From the NCBI GenBank assembly GCA_023935145.1, contig CM043703.1:21687227-21751226 (forward strand): a DNA stretch of 64,000 nt, read 5' to 3'. Made by a program: the position numbers and the translations under genes. This document shows, piece by piece, positions 10,068-21,280 of this stretch. The notes beneath the pieces are model-generated. The model had not been told where the DNA came from and did no database searches. It saw only the letters and a program-made list of their open reading frames with translations. How positions within the stretch are numbered: the stretch's first letter is position 1; each line of letters begins with the position of its first letter. Origin of the DNA: Bretschneidera sinensis (Eukaryota > Streptophyta > Magnoliopsida > Brassicales > Akaniaceae).

Positions 10068-11020
10068 CATGGTAGAGCGGTTCTTAGAGATTTTCATGGA
10101 CGACTGCTCCGTCTTCGGTTCCATATTTGAGGAGTGCCTGCACCGTCTCACTTTGGTTTTAGTGCGGTGCAAGGAGAAGAACTTGGTGCTTAATTGGGAG
10201 AAGTGCCATTTTATGATTAAGCAAGGTATTGTACTGGGTATGTTGTATCTCATAAGGGGATTGAGGTCGACAAAGCGAAGGTGGACTTGATTTCTAATCT
10301 TCCACCCCCACGTACAGTGAAGGAGGTTCGATCTTTTCTGGGCCATACAGGCTTCTACAGGCGATTTATCTAGAATTTCGGCAAAATCGCCAGGCCCTTG
10401 TGCAAGTTATTACTGAAGGATGCCCCATTTGTATTTGATGAAGACTGTAAGAAAGCATTTGGGGATCTGAAGAAGATTATGACGTCCACACCCATTATTC
10501 AGCCACCTAACTAGGGTGTGCCTTTTGAGATTATGTGTGACGCATCAGACTATACTGTTGAAGTTGTTTTGGGGCAGTGTGTTGACAAACTTCCCCATGT
10601 TATCTATTATGCAAGTCGAACTCTAAACGATGCACAACTCAATTACTCTACCACTGAGAAGGAGTTGCTAGCAGTCGTTTTTGCATTAGACAAGTTCAGA
10701 TCCTACTTGTTAGGATCTAAAGTCATTATCTATTCGAACTATGCAGCATTGAAGTATCTTTTCTCTAAAAAATATGCTAAATCTCGTCTTATCCGATGGA
10801 TCTTGCTACTTCAAGAGTTCAACATAGAGATTCGGGATAAGAAAGGTTCCAAAAATATGGTGGAGGACCATTTGTCTAGATTGATTGTGGATTTCATTGA
10901 GGCCGTCACTCCCATTTCTAAGACCTTTCCTAATGAGCAGTTGATGCACATTGCTCACAATCCCACTCCATGGTTTGCTGATATAGTGAACTATCTTGTC
11001 ACCGGTCAAATGCTTTTACA
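10048..11020 (+). pseudogene. C1 RT catalytic part and RNase H
   Basis: In the new frame the catalytic block reads IFMDDCSVFGSIFEE at about 10090-10140: the two Asp residues are present (F-M-D-D for the usual Y-x-D-D, normal for this lineage). It is followed by [17 protein letters not shown] frameshift near 10240 and stops near 10370 and 10512 come before the RNase H region, which reads [33 protein letters not shown] and [16 protein letters not shown] in an open frame 10518-11135. The tether [14 protein letters not shown] marks the end of RNase H. The RNase H degrades the RNA template in the retro-cycle. Confidence 0.85.
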
Positions 11021-12262
11021 TTGGGGGCGACAAGATAAATCAAAGTTTTTGGCCATAGTTAAACATTTTTTCTGGGATGATCCTTACCTGTTCAAGTATT
11101 GTCCCAATCAGATCATCAGAAGGTGTATTCCTTAGCATGACCAATCTAATATCATCGCCTTTTGTCATGATCATGATTGTAGAGGCTATTTCAGTGCTAA
11201 AAAGACCGCTGTAAAGATTTTGCAATGTGGATTCTATTGGCCTACCCTGTTCCGAGACTCTCACACCTACTATGTGTCTTGTGAGTGTTGCCAAAAGCTA
11301 GGGAGTCTTTCTAGGAGGAATATGATGCCCCTCAACCCTATCTTGATTGTTGAGATTTTTAACGTGTGGGGTATTGATTTTATGGGATCGTTCCCAAACT
11401 CTTTTGGCTACTTGTACATTCTGGTTGCTGTGGACTATCTGTCAAAATGGGTGGAGGTCGTTGCATGCAAGACCAATGACCACAGAGTTGTGGTCCAGTT
11501 TTTGAAGGACACTATCTTTGCTCATTTTGGTACGCCTCGAGCAATCATAAGTGATGGAGGTAAGCACTTTTGCAACCGGATTTTTGAGCAGTTGATGAAG
11601 AAGTATTTCATCACACACAAGGTTGCCACCCCGTATCACCCTCAGACGAGTGGCCAAGTGGAAATTTCCAATCGTGAGATCAAGCAAATTTTGGAGAAGA
11701 CTGTGAATCCTAGTAGAAAGGATTGGTCTCTGCGATTGGCCGATGGACTATAGGCATATCGGACAACCTTCAAGACACCAATTGGCATGTCCCCCTATCA
11801 TATTGTGTACGGAAAGGCATGTCACCTTCCGGTAGAATTGGAGCATCATGCGTATTGGGCTATTAAGCAGCTGAACTTCAATCTTTCTAAGGTCAGCTCA
11901 TAAAGGAAACTCCAACTCAACGAATTAGAGGAGCTGCGGAATGATGCATATGAGTGTGCACGGTCATACAAGGCACAAATGAAGAAGACTCATGACCAAA
12001 ACATTTTGAGACGAGCTTTTGAGCCGGGTCAAAAAGTTCTTCTTTACAACTCACGCCTGTACTTTTTCCAGGAAAGCTCAAATCTCGATGGACAGACCCA
12101 TTTATTATTCAGTCAGCTTTTCCTCATGGGGCCATCGAGATTGAGGATCCAAAGAATGGTAACACTTTCAAGGTAAATTGACAGAGGCTAAAACCATTCT
12201 TGGAGTTGAGGAGTCCGGACATTGAGACGATATTGTTGGAGGATCCTATTTACTCATATTGA
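11021..12262 (+). pseudogene. C1 integrase
   Basis: The zinc-binding N-terminus starts with [13 protein letters not shown], then the H-H-C-C region around 11160-11300 ([13 protein letters not shown]). The catalytic core has [13 protein letters not shown] (first Asp), [12 protein letters not shown] (second Asp) and [19 protein letters not shown] (Glu), so all three DDE residues remain. A TAG at 11751-11753 and later stops end the frame. The C-terminal beta-barrel part ([11 protein letters not shown], about 12028-12060, then the NGNTFKVN block) reaches the natural stop at 12260-12262. Integrase inserts the cDNA; it is inactive here because of stops. Confidence 0.85.
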
Positions 12263-12457
12263 ATATCGTCTACTAGGGAGAGTCTGGCTAAAGACTTTAA
12301 ACTTAGCGCTCATGGGAGGCACCCCATAGCTTATTCTTTCTGTTTATTTGTTATTTTAACATATTTATAACTAATGTTTGTTTCCAGTTTTTTTTTTTTG
12401 TTTTCAAGTCTTTATTTTCAGGGACAACGCGTACTTCAGTTCAAGTTTGGGGGTATG
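12263..12457 (+). other. C1 3' region, first part, ending in polypurine-tract copy 1
   Basis: Non-coding. It ends with AAGTTTGGGGGTATG (12443-12457), an exact match to the polypurine tract that primes plus-strand DNA next to the real 3' LTR at 51457-51470. The C2 element is inserted here; its left TSD GTATG is 12453-12457. C1 sequence continues at 50270. Confidence 0.85.
12453..12457. repeat. C2 target-site duplication GTATG (right copy 50265-50269)
   Basis: A perfect 5-bp duplication next to the TG and CA ends of the inner pair of C-family LTRs. It shows that C2 is an insertion into C1 and not part of a tandem array. Confidence 0.9.
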
Positions 12458-13512
12458 TGATGAGTCTTAAATATTGCATATTTAAGCCCTTAAATTATAT
12501 TTGTTAAGCTTTTAGTTTGTATTATTTCCCTTTATTTTATGTCTTTTCTGTGTTTTGTGTGTTTTTATAGGTTTGTGGAGAAAATAAAGCATTTCGGAAA
12601 ATTAAGCTTCAAGAGCAAAAGCTGAGGATGCCTTGTACGATCGATCACACGAGACATACGATCGAGCGCACCTGCCTACGAATGAGCACATGGTCAACAT
12701 CGCACATCAAAATATTTGCAGTTCAGTGCATCTGCGATCGATTGTAACAAACATGCGATCGAGCGCACAGGCGATCGTGCGCAAAAGAACTGCGATCGAG
12801 CGCAAATGCGATCGATCGCACTATTCTGCGATCGAGCGCACTCGGGGCAGTATCCCACACCGAATCTAAAACCTATAGTGCTTCGAGACTCCCCCTATAT
12901 AAACATCATCTGACTTCATCATTCAGTGTGCAATTCCTTGTGCCATTTGGTGTAATCCGGTGAACGTCTGCTAGCATTCTGGTGGATCTCGAAGGCTTTG
13001 CTACCACGAGGGGAAGTGCCGCCCAACAGCAAGTGGAATTTCTCCCATGTATAGTAAATATTTCTTTTCATTTTGTTTTTTTTAGTTTAAATGTTTAGAA
13101 CTTTTATTATGAACTATAGTTTCATAACTATGAGTGGCTAAAATCTTTAACTAAGGTTGAAGATGAAGCCTCACCGTTGTTTGGCATATTAGTTTTAGTT
13201 TTGTTTATACAATTCTGATGTTTTTTTAATATAAATGTTTTGTCAATTATTTGAGTATAATCTTATAATTGATTGTGTTTAAATTGTTCTGTTGGATATT
13301 CTTTGTGTTTCATCTGATGGATACATCAAATTGTTTTTGATTAAATTGGATTTCCTTTGTGATTTGTTAAAAGCGGATACATTGGATGCTTTTGGTTTAA
13401 TTGGGATATTTGTTGTTTTTTTGTCTTAAGTTGGATTCATGGAATGTTTTGATAGGCTATTTTTACATGAAGATATTTGCTTAGCTTTGGTAGGGTGGAT
13501 TCATAAACCTTA
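12458..13512 (+). repeat. C2 5' LTR, truncated on the right by D1 (1055 bp)
   Basis: Starts TGATGAGTCTTAAATATTGC with the palindrome arms at 12466-12474 and 12478-12486. It follows the 3' LTR 49067-50264 closely up to CATAAACCTTA, where the D1 LTR begins. The last 170 bp or so of this LTR are not found after D1. Confidence 0.9.
12635..12903 (+). promoter_or_regulatory. C2 5' LTR U3 motif array and TATA box
   Basis: Eight units related to TGCGATCGAGCGCAC lie at 12635-12841, followed 55 bp later by TATATAAA at 12896-12903. This is the best-preserved C-family example of the array-TATA arrangement. Confidence 0.7.
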
Positions 13513-13701
13513 TGATAGATGCTTAAATATTCATATTTAAGCCCCCTTATTTACATTTGTTAGGTCCTTAATTACGTTAATTTGGTCTCTTTTACTCCAT
13601 TTGTGTGTTTTACATGTTTTTATAGGGTTTTGGAGAAAAAGAAGCAGTTTTGGCACTTAAAGGAAGAAATCTGGAATCCCTGGAGCACTTTCTGGACAAA
13701 T

Positions 13702-13929
13702 TGTGATCGATCGCGCCATGCAATGCGATCGAGCGCACATTGTGATCGTGCGCACACATGAAGGATCGAGCGCACACTGCGATCGAGCGCAAGACATATG
13801 CGATCGAGCGCACATGTACGGGCGTGAACAGTAAACTGCAGAACCCTATTTTGTAAATATGAGAATTTTCGTTTTATGAAGGTTTAGGAACTCATGGGTC
13901 TCTTAGGACTTCTCAAAGACCTATAAATA
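13702..13929 (+). promoter_or_regulatory. D1 LTR U3 motif array and TATA box
   Basis: Six units of the TGCGATCGAGCGCAC type lie at 13702-13813, and TATAAATA at 13922-13929 follows. Array and TATA are also present in D2 (47135-47247 and 47019-47026, minus strand). Confidence 0.7.
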
Positions 13930-14373
13930 CACTTGTAACTCACACACAAAAACACACCTCAGACAGAAAACACTTTCTCTTTTCTTTTACTTGGAGTTGA
14001 GAGCTTGGGAGAGAATTGACGCCTCTTCTCTCGGGTTTATTCTTCTCCTTTAATGTTTAGTTTATTTATAATGTTTACTTCAGATAGTATGTGTAACTAA
14101 CTTTCTTATAGGGCTCGATTGAAGCCCTAGTTATGCATTCCCATATTTATATTCATTGATAAAATATTTGTCAATAGCCTTTCTTATGTTGCTTAACTTG
14201 ATTAATGTCTGTGCTTATTTAAATTCCTCATATGTATGTGTATGGCCAGTGTATGCATGTGGTATGGATTGGTTAGTTAGATCAATTTGGATTACCGAGT
14301 CCTGGGTCTAACATTAGTAGCAAGGGATATCTTATCCGGATACCCGAGTTAATTAACATGGGAAACCAGGAAT

Positions 14374-14549
14374 AGATACCATGCCCTAGGTCTCATGTGG
14401 TTGTCGATTTCCATAGTACTTATGTTTTCTTAAGGAACAACTCAAGCAGATACCATGCTGAATCCCTTAAGGAAGAAAAGAGTTAGAGTAGATACCATGC
14501 CTAACTCGTTGCTTAGGGAAATCAATAGCTTAAGGAGTAGATACCATGC
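14374..14549 (+). repeat. Four spaced AGATACCATGC repeats in the transcribed D1 LTR
   Basis: Exact 11-mers at 14374-14384, 14448-14458, 14490-14500 and 14539-14549, each near a CTTAAGG-type palindromic stretch. They lie downstream of the TATA box and so are in the transcript. The D2 LTRs hold the same set in reverse (GCATGGTATCT). Function unknown. Confidence 0.75.
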
Positions 14550-14856
14550 CCTTAGGTTGGCAACCAGTAGGTATACATAATAAGGCTAGTGCATTGACAC
14601 CTTATACAAATTGGGAAAGTATGACTAGTGGTGGATATCAAAGCCCTATGTCTTTATTATTATGAAATCACCTTCCAACAGTTATTTATCTCTTTTTACT
14701 TTAGAGAAACTAATTCTAAAAGCAACTTTACCAATCCCTGTGGAGATGATCTTGCTTTTGCACACTAGACTACACTGATGACCTTGTGCACTTGCAAGTA
14801 TAACTAGTACGATTATTCACCTATTTATTTAGGTATATAAACGCACAACAAGTTTT

Positions 14857-14874
14857 TGGCGCCGTTGCCGGGGA
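14857..14874 (+). other. D1 primer binding site (tRNA-Asp)
   Basis: TGGCGCCGTTGCCGGGGA is an exact complement of the 3' end of plant tRNA-Asp with CCA, the primer used by Athila-type elements. Confidence 0.92.
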
Positions 14875-15229
14875 TTGCACTAAAAGCCCTTTTAGAATTA
14901 CTTTCATTATTATTACGCTATTTTTGTTTACTATCTTTATTTTTCAAACCTAATTAAATTGTTTTCTGTTTCAAACACTAACTCACACTTTCTGTGGTAC
15001 TTGCGATCAATCGCAACCTCCTGTGCGATCGAGCGCATTTAGGGCAGAGAGTTACCCGAGCAGCAGAGTTGCACTGCTACACTGAAGCCGATTTTTCTGA
15101 TTTATGCACAGACTTTGATCTCGACATCCAAAATTCTTTCCCCTCGATCCCGAGCTTGAACAGACTATTCGACAAAAGCTAAGGAACAACTTCGAGGAGA
15201 ACGAAGAAGAATTCGAGAACGAAACACTA
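14875..15229 (+). promoter_or_regulatory. D1 leader with two copies of the CpG-rich motif
   Basis: Untranslated leader between PBS and gag. TGCGATCAATCGCA and TGCGATCGAGCGCA lie at 15002-15037; D2 keeps both (45899-45933). The first gag codons may begin upstream of 15230 (an open stretch with EQTIRQKLRNNF before it), but no clear ATG supports an earlier start. Confidence 0.6.
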
Positions 15230-16747
15230 ATGGCGGAACAGCTCGAGAACCAACAACCATCATGCATTGCATATCAACCTGAGGCGGCAGGAAATTATTG
15301 CATATCCCTGCAAATCTTGAGTGCTTTGACTCATTTTAGAGGCACTCCTAACGAAGATCCACACTTGCACCTCCGAGAATTTTTTGATCTTTGCAAGTTC
15401 CAGCACATACAAGGACTAGACCAAGAAGGAATAAGGTTAATTCTGTTCCTTTTTTCCTTGAAAGATAATGCTAAACTTTGGTATAATTCTTTGCCTGCAG
15501 TTTCCATCCACACTTGGGAGGAGTTGGCAAGCAAGTTCCTGAAGAAGTTCTTCCCAGCCCAAAAGATGAGACAAATGAGGAAGGAGATCTAGTCCTTCCA
15601 ACAAAAGGATGGGGACCTCTTCTTCGAAGCATGGGGACACTTCAACGAGCTGCTACTAAAATGCCCACACGACAACCTGCCTCAAGATGAACTGGTACAA
15701 GCATTCTATGAAGGTTTAAATGATACTAACAAATGTATTGTTGATTCAGGTTGTGGAGGAGTCCTGATGGAGAAAAGTAGTGAAGAAGCAATGGAGCTCT
15801 TCGAAACCCTCAACGAGCACACCCAACAATTCTCCTCTCGAGGTAGACATGTGACCAAGGGGAAGGGTATGTATGAGGTAAATGTAAATGAAGGATCTTC
15901 TTCTTAAATGGCAGCAATGGAGAGAAAACTATATATGATTGTAAAAACCATGACTACTCAAAAAGCCTCATCCAGCCTACCATCCACTCCACTCCAGGTA
16001 TGTGCAATTTGTTCTCAATACGACCATAATACTGATACGTGTCCTTTGTATTCATCTGCAGATCCAGAACAAGCCAACTACGTGGGGCCTAACAACTATC
16101 CACTGAAGAACAACCCATATGCTAACACGTACAACCCTGGATGGCAAAACCACCCAAATTTCTCATGGAGCAACAACCAGAACAATCAAGGACAGCAAGG
16201 AAACCCCCATCCCACTGCTCATGCTACTCCCGAACCAAAGAAAAACGACCTCAAAAGTCTAGTAAGACAACTGGTGACGTCACAAGAACAGTTCATGACT
16301 CAGCAAAAACAAACTAATGCGGCACATGAGCAAGCAATTCAAAGACTAGAGTTAAAAATGGGACAACTAGCTAAAGAGCTCAGTGGCAGAAAGAAAGGGG
16401 AGCTCCCAGCTCAAACATTACCCAACCCTGGGGGGCATCAACAACTAAAGGCTGTCACAACATTGAGAAATGGCAAAGTGATCGGATCCGAGGAATCTCC
16501 AGCAACATCCAAAGAGACACCATCAGCATCAAGGGTAAGTGAGACGGAGAAGGTGAATGCACCACCCTTCCCGCAAAGTTTAGTAAAACAAAAGAAAGAC
16601 AATAAACTACTTGATATTGTTGAAACCTTGCGAAAAGTTGAAATTAATATTCCATTATTAGATGCAATTCACCAAATACCTGCCTATGCTAAATTCCTAA
16701 AAGATTGTTGCACTCATAAAGAAAATTTCAAGAGCATGAGACTATAG
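15230..16747 (+). pseudogene. D1 gag (capsid and zinc knuckle), two stops
   Basis: The frame from the ATG at 15230 (MAEQLENQQPS) carries the gag domain: ALTHFRGTPNEDPHLHLREF, LFLFSLKDNAKLWYNSLP, TWEELASKFLKKFFP and RQMRKEI. It ends with TAG at 15590-15592. The same frame continues with FYEGLNDTNKCIVDSGCGG and is stopped once more at 15904-15906. The part 15908-16747 contains the CCHC knuckle CAICSQYDHNTDTC (about 16001-16042), NPYANTYNPGWQNHPNFSW, and a glutamine-rich coiled-coil-like stretch. Only two in-frame stops interrupt about 500 codons, so it is mildly decayed. Gag packages the element RNA. Confidence 0.87.
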
Positions 16748-18798
16748 CATTAACTGAGAAGGTAAGTGTTGTACTGCTAAGAAAACTCCCACCAAAACTG
16801 AAAGATCCGAGTAGTTTAACTATTCCCTGTAGAATAGGTGATCAGCTATTTGACAAGGCATTACTGGACTTAGGAGCGGGGGTAAACTTTCTACCTTACA
16901 TGGTATTCGAAACCCTAGGTTTGGGGGAGCTACAATCGACTTCTATTACCATACAATTTGCAGATAGGAGTATTAAAAGACCTAGGGGTGTTCTCGAGGA
17001 CGTCTTAGTGAAAGTTGGTGAGTTCATTTTACCTGCTGATTTTATTGTATTAGATATGAAGGAATGCCCTATGCCATTACCTTTGCCTATTATATTAGGG
17101 AGACCATTTATGAGAACTGCCGACACTAAGATCTGTGTAAAAAAGGGTATAGTAAGTATGAAAATCAATGGTGAGAAAATAAAGTTTAAAATATTTGATG
17201 CAATGAAACTTCCTCAAGATGACTTGGAATGCTTTAATGTTTGTATGATACAAGACTTTGTTGAGCAAGCTTTTCAGGTCCAACACATTGATCCATTGGA
17301 GACTACTCTCACTCATAGCTTCACGGAGATGGATATTGAGTAAGAATATGAAGATGTTACTGATGACATCATCACAGCTGTGCACCTTCTTGCGACCTCT
17401 TCAAAATACTCCAGTATGTATCCTCCTCCATTTGAATCTCTCATACCCACTAATACTACTCTTCTTCCATCCATTGTGCAGGCACCAACATTGGAACTAA
17501 AGCAGCTACCCGAGCATTTAACATACGCCTACTTAGGAGAAAATGAGACTTTACCTGTGATTGTAGCTGCTAACTTGAGTATTGGGGAAGAAATGAAGCT
17601 GTTAAAAGTTCTTAGGGAGCATAAAACTGCCATTGGGTGGACCATTTCTGACATTAAGGGGATAAGTCCAGCAAAGTGCATGCATAATATTTACCTTGAA
17701 GAAGAAGCAAGGCCCACTCGAGATGCTCAAAGAAGACTTAACCCACACATGAAGAAGGTAGTAAAGGCCGAGATATTGAAGCTACTAGATGTTGGCATCA
17801 TTTACCCTATATCGGATAGCAAACGGGTGAGTCCGGTCCAAGTCGATCCTAAAAAGAGTGGGATTACCATGGTAAAGAATGAAGATGAGGAGCTCATACC
17901 TACAAGAAAAACGATGGGTTGGAGAGTATGCATTGATTACCAGAGATTAAACAAAGTAACTAGAAAAGACCATTTTCCCCTGCCATTCATTGATCAAATG
18001 CTAGAGAGGTTAGCCTGTCACAGTTATTACTGCTTCTTGGATGGGTATAGTGGATACAATCAAATTGCCATAGCACCTGAGGATCAAGAAAAAACTGCAT
18101 TCACATGTCTTTTCGGTACATTTGCTTATAGAAGAATGCCATTCGATTTATGCAACGTACCAGCCACTTTTCCAAGATGTATGATGAGCATTTTTTTCGA
18201 TATGGTAAAGAAATATATTGAGGTGTTCATGGATGATTTTAGTGTCTTTGGATCTAATTTCGATGAGTGCCTGAATCATTTGGAAAATGTCCTAAGGAGA
18301 TATAAAGAGAGTAATTTAGTACTGAATTGGGAGAAATGTCACTTCATGGTTCAACAAGGTATTGTGTTGGGTCACTCCATCTCAAATAAAGGTATTGAGG
18401 TAGACAAAGCTAAGATTTACATCATTTCAAAGCTACCTCCCCCTCTCACGGTCAAGGGCATTAGAAGTTTCCTTGGACATGCCGGTTTTTATAGAGGATT
18501 CATCAAGGACTTTGCCAAAATCTCAAGACCTCTCTGTGCATTATTAACTAAAGATACCAAGTTTGAATGGAATGATGATTGTATGCAAGCTTTCAACACC
18601 TTGAAGAATGTTCTCACCTCTGCCCCAATAATGATGGCACCAGATTGGAATCTCCCTTTCGAATTAATGTGTGATACCAGTGACTTCGCCTTGGGAGCTG
18701 TCTTAGGTCAAAGAATCAATAAGGTACCTCATGCTATTTACTATGCTTCTAGAACGTTAAATGATGCTCAGCTTAACTATTCTACTACTGAAAAATAA
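16748..18798 (+). pseudogene. D1 protease and RT
   Basis: Protease core LLDLGAGVNFLPYMVF lies at about 16864-16911, within a region with one stop upstream and a TAA at 17341-17343. The long frame 17380-18798 (472 codons) spans the [77 protein letters not shown] and the catalytic [10 protein letters not shown] at about 18225-18254, then the start of RNase H with [13 protein letters not shown]. It ends in TAA at 18796-18798, in STTEK-stop, where C and E read STTEKE. Substitutions such as FDLCNVPATFP in a normally fixed [11 protein letters not shown] block suggest drift. Confidence 0.88.
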
Positions 18799-19480
18799 TT
18801 GTTAGCTGTTATTTTTGCTTTATAGAAGTTTAGATCATATCTTATTGGTTCTAAAGTTATTGTATTCACTGACCATGCTGCTTTGAGATATTTGTTTTCT
18901 AAGAAAGATGCAAAGCCTAGGCTAATCAGATGGGTACTCCTCCCACAAGAGTTCGATTTAGAGATCAAAGACAAGAATGATAGTGAGAATGTAGTTGCGG
19001 ATCATTTGTCAAGACTTCCTTATGAGAGTGATGATAAAGAGTTACCATTAAATGAGAACTTTCCCGATGAACAACTATTCGCACTAGAGGTAAAACTCCC
19101 ATGGTACGCTGATATAGTATATTATCTAACTGCTAAAGTTTTTCCTCCAGGCAGGACTACTCAAGAAAAGAAACGGCTGATATTTCTGTCAAGACATTAC
19201 TATTGGGATGATCCTTATCTTTTCAAAGCTTGCCCTGATCAAATCATCAGACGATGTATCCCAGATGAGGAACACTTTAGCTTATTGCAACACTGCCACC
19301 AGTTTGCTTATGGAGGACATTTTGAGGCAAAACAAACAGCTCTTAAGGTACTCCAATTTGGTTTTATTGGCCTAACCTATTTAAAGATGCTTTCTCCTTT
19401 TGTAGCTTATGTGATAGATGCCAGTGGACAGGTAACATCTCTTCCCGAAATCAAATGCCCTTACAAAATATTCATATAGT
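18799..19480 (+). pseudogene. D1 RNase H end and integrase zinc-binding part
   Basis: A stop replaces the Glu codon after STTEK, and a second stop (TAG) follows FAL at 18823-18825. The frame 18883-19479 continues with [31 protein letters not shown] (end of RNase H), [17 protein letters not shown] and the integrase N-terminus [22 protein letters not shown] followed by [20 protein letters not shown] frameshift near 19370 scrambles the second zinc-binding pair. Non-functional. Confidence 0.85.
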
Positions 19481-20453
19481 AGAAATTTTTGACGTATGGG
19501 GCATTGATTTCATGGGACTATTTCCTAACTCATTTGGTTATTTATATATTCTTGTAGGCGTGGATTATGTGTCTAAATGGGTCGAGGCTGTCCCCTAAAG
19601 GACTAATGATCACAAAGTAGTTATCAAGTTTTTGCAGGATAACATTGTTACTAGGTTTGGAACTCCAAGAGCAATCATCAGTGATGGGGGCAGTCACTTT
19701 CATCATCGTTCTTTTGCCGAACTACTCCAGAAGTATAGGACCACTCATAAAGTTGGCACTGCATATCATCCTCAAACCAGTGGCCAAGTGGAGATTAGTA
19801 ATCGAGAGATCAAGGGAATATTAGAAAAGACTGTGAAGCCTAACCGGAAGGATTGGTCTCTACGCTTAAATGATGCTCTATGGGCATATAGGACAGTTTA
19901 TAAGACTCCAATTGGCATGTCTCCCTACCACCTAGTCTTTGGAAAAGTATGCCATCTCCCGGTGGAATTAGAGCATCAAGCATATTGGGCCATTAAGCAG
20001 TTCAACTTCGACATGAAGCAAGCGAGTGAGAAAAGGAAACTGCATCTAAATGAGCTTGAAGAATTGAGATATGATGCCTATGAGAATGCAAAGTTGTACA
20101 AGGAACGGACAAAAGTTTATCATGACAAACAACTAGCCCGGAAGGAGTTCCATGTAGGACAAAAGGTGTTGTTATATGACTCACGATTGAGGCTGTTCCC
20201 AGGCAAGCTCAAATCTAGATGGTACGGTCCATACATGGTCACTAAGGTCTTCTCTCATGGTGCATTAGAAGTCTATGGCCCCAACAGAAATCAGCCCTTT
20301 ACAATCAATGGACACAGAGCCAAGCCTTACCTCGACATTAACATTCCTCTAAGAGATGAAGATTTGGCACTTGAATCAGTACAGTATACAGCTGAAACAC
20401 AAGCACTAGAGCTCCAAGAGGTTGACTCTAAATGCCTCCTTCCAAACAACTAG
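19481..20453 (+). pseudogene. D1 integrase core and C-terminus
   Basis: The core restarts with [13 protein letters not shown] (first Asp, about 19510), interrupted by a TAA at about 19597. The frame 19632-20453 has [17 protein letters not shown] (second Asp) and [20 protein letters not shown] (Glu), giving a complete DDE set. It then runs without a stop through [20 protein letters not shown], the [13 protein letters not shown] segment and the C-terminal barrel ([46 protein letters not shown]) to the natural stop at 20451-20453. This is the best-preserved stretch of D1. Confidence 0.87.
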
Positions 20454-21280
20454 CACGGTAGCAAAAAAGTGCTTGAGCAAAGTAAAAATTTGATCTCCTA
20501 TTAAGCTCAAGCACCTCTGGTAAGGTTAGTGGTACTGAGGCCACTAACAAATGGTAAGGTTGTATTATTTCAATAATTTATCATTTTTTCAGCTAGGGTA
20601 AGTTTTTCTTTTACCAATATGCTCTTCTTGCGATCGATCGCATCATCCAGTGCGATCGATCAAGCATGTCCTTCAAACGTGCTCGAGCGCAAGAGTGCGA
20701 TTGAGCGCACCCCGTGTGCGATCGATCGCATTCATGGCAGAAGCATTTATATATCTGAAAACCTTCACTCACGCACTCACACCTCTTCACTGTGTTCACT
20801 CGCACCTTACACTCTCTTTCTCACTCGCTCTTCTCGTCTACCCGTATCTCTCACGCTCACACTTTGCCACCATCATTCACCACCACTTCCATCTCCACCA
20901 TCCTCTGTCACCATCCATTGCCTCCATCACTGGCAATCATCATCACTTCCACTGTCAAAACCCCGTATTCCCATCCCCATTAATCCACAAGGTACTCTTC
21001 ACACACACACACGAATTTTAATGTTTTATTTACAAAACTCTTTATTCTTATATGTTATCTTGAGTGTGATTGAGTGCTTGTTTGTTTGCAGGAGGTTTGG
21101 CACACATTCAACTCGTCAAGATCGTAGCTTGTTTTTTTTGGTACACATCAACTGTTCAAGGAAAAGCCTGACTGTGTGCGATCGAGCGCACGGTATTTTC
21201 GATCGAGTGCATAGCCAGTGTGTGATCGAGCACACGTAAGTCATGATCGATCATAAATTTGGCAAAAACTAGTATCAAGC
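20454..21280 (+). promoter_or_regulatory. D1 pol-env spacer: candidate internal promoter and leader intron for the env-like ORF
   Basis: Non-coding 827 bp. It holds CpG-rich motif units at 20630-20730, TATATAT at 20748-20754, a long pyrimidine-rich leader (about 20755-20990), a possible intron with GT at 20992 and a T-rich AG end TTTGTTTGCAG closing at 21091, a second motif cluster at 21176-21254, and the env-like ATG at 21281. The array-TATA order copies the LTR U3. D2 keeps the same layout in reverse (motif clusters 40136-40251 and 39631-39691, TATA-like 40107-40112). Promoter activity is inferred, not shown. Confidence 0.45.

Larger units (their letters stand above)
13513..14850 (+). repeat. 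D1 5' LTR (1338 bp)
   Basis: Begins TGATAGATGCTTAAATATTC and ends AAACGCACAACA. The start holds a palindrome (CTTAAATAT 13522-13530 and ATATTTAAG 13533-13541), like the C-family LTRs. A reverse copy lies at 46097-47435. Confidence 0.93.

Noticed and set aside
14857..14874. tRNA-Asp gene fragment
   Set aside because: Only the 18 bases complementary to the tRNA 3' end are present and they sit directly after an LTR, so this is a primer site.
20619..21239. 206-codon plus-strand frame upstream of the env-like ORF
   Set aside because: Low-complexity Ser/His/Pro composition from a pyrimidine-rich leader; not conserved as a protein in D2. Treated as promoter and leader.
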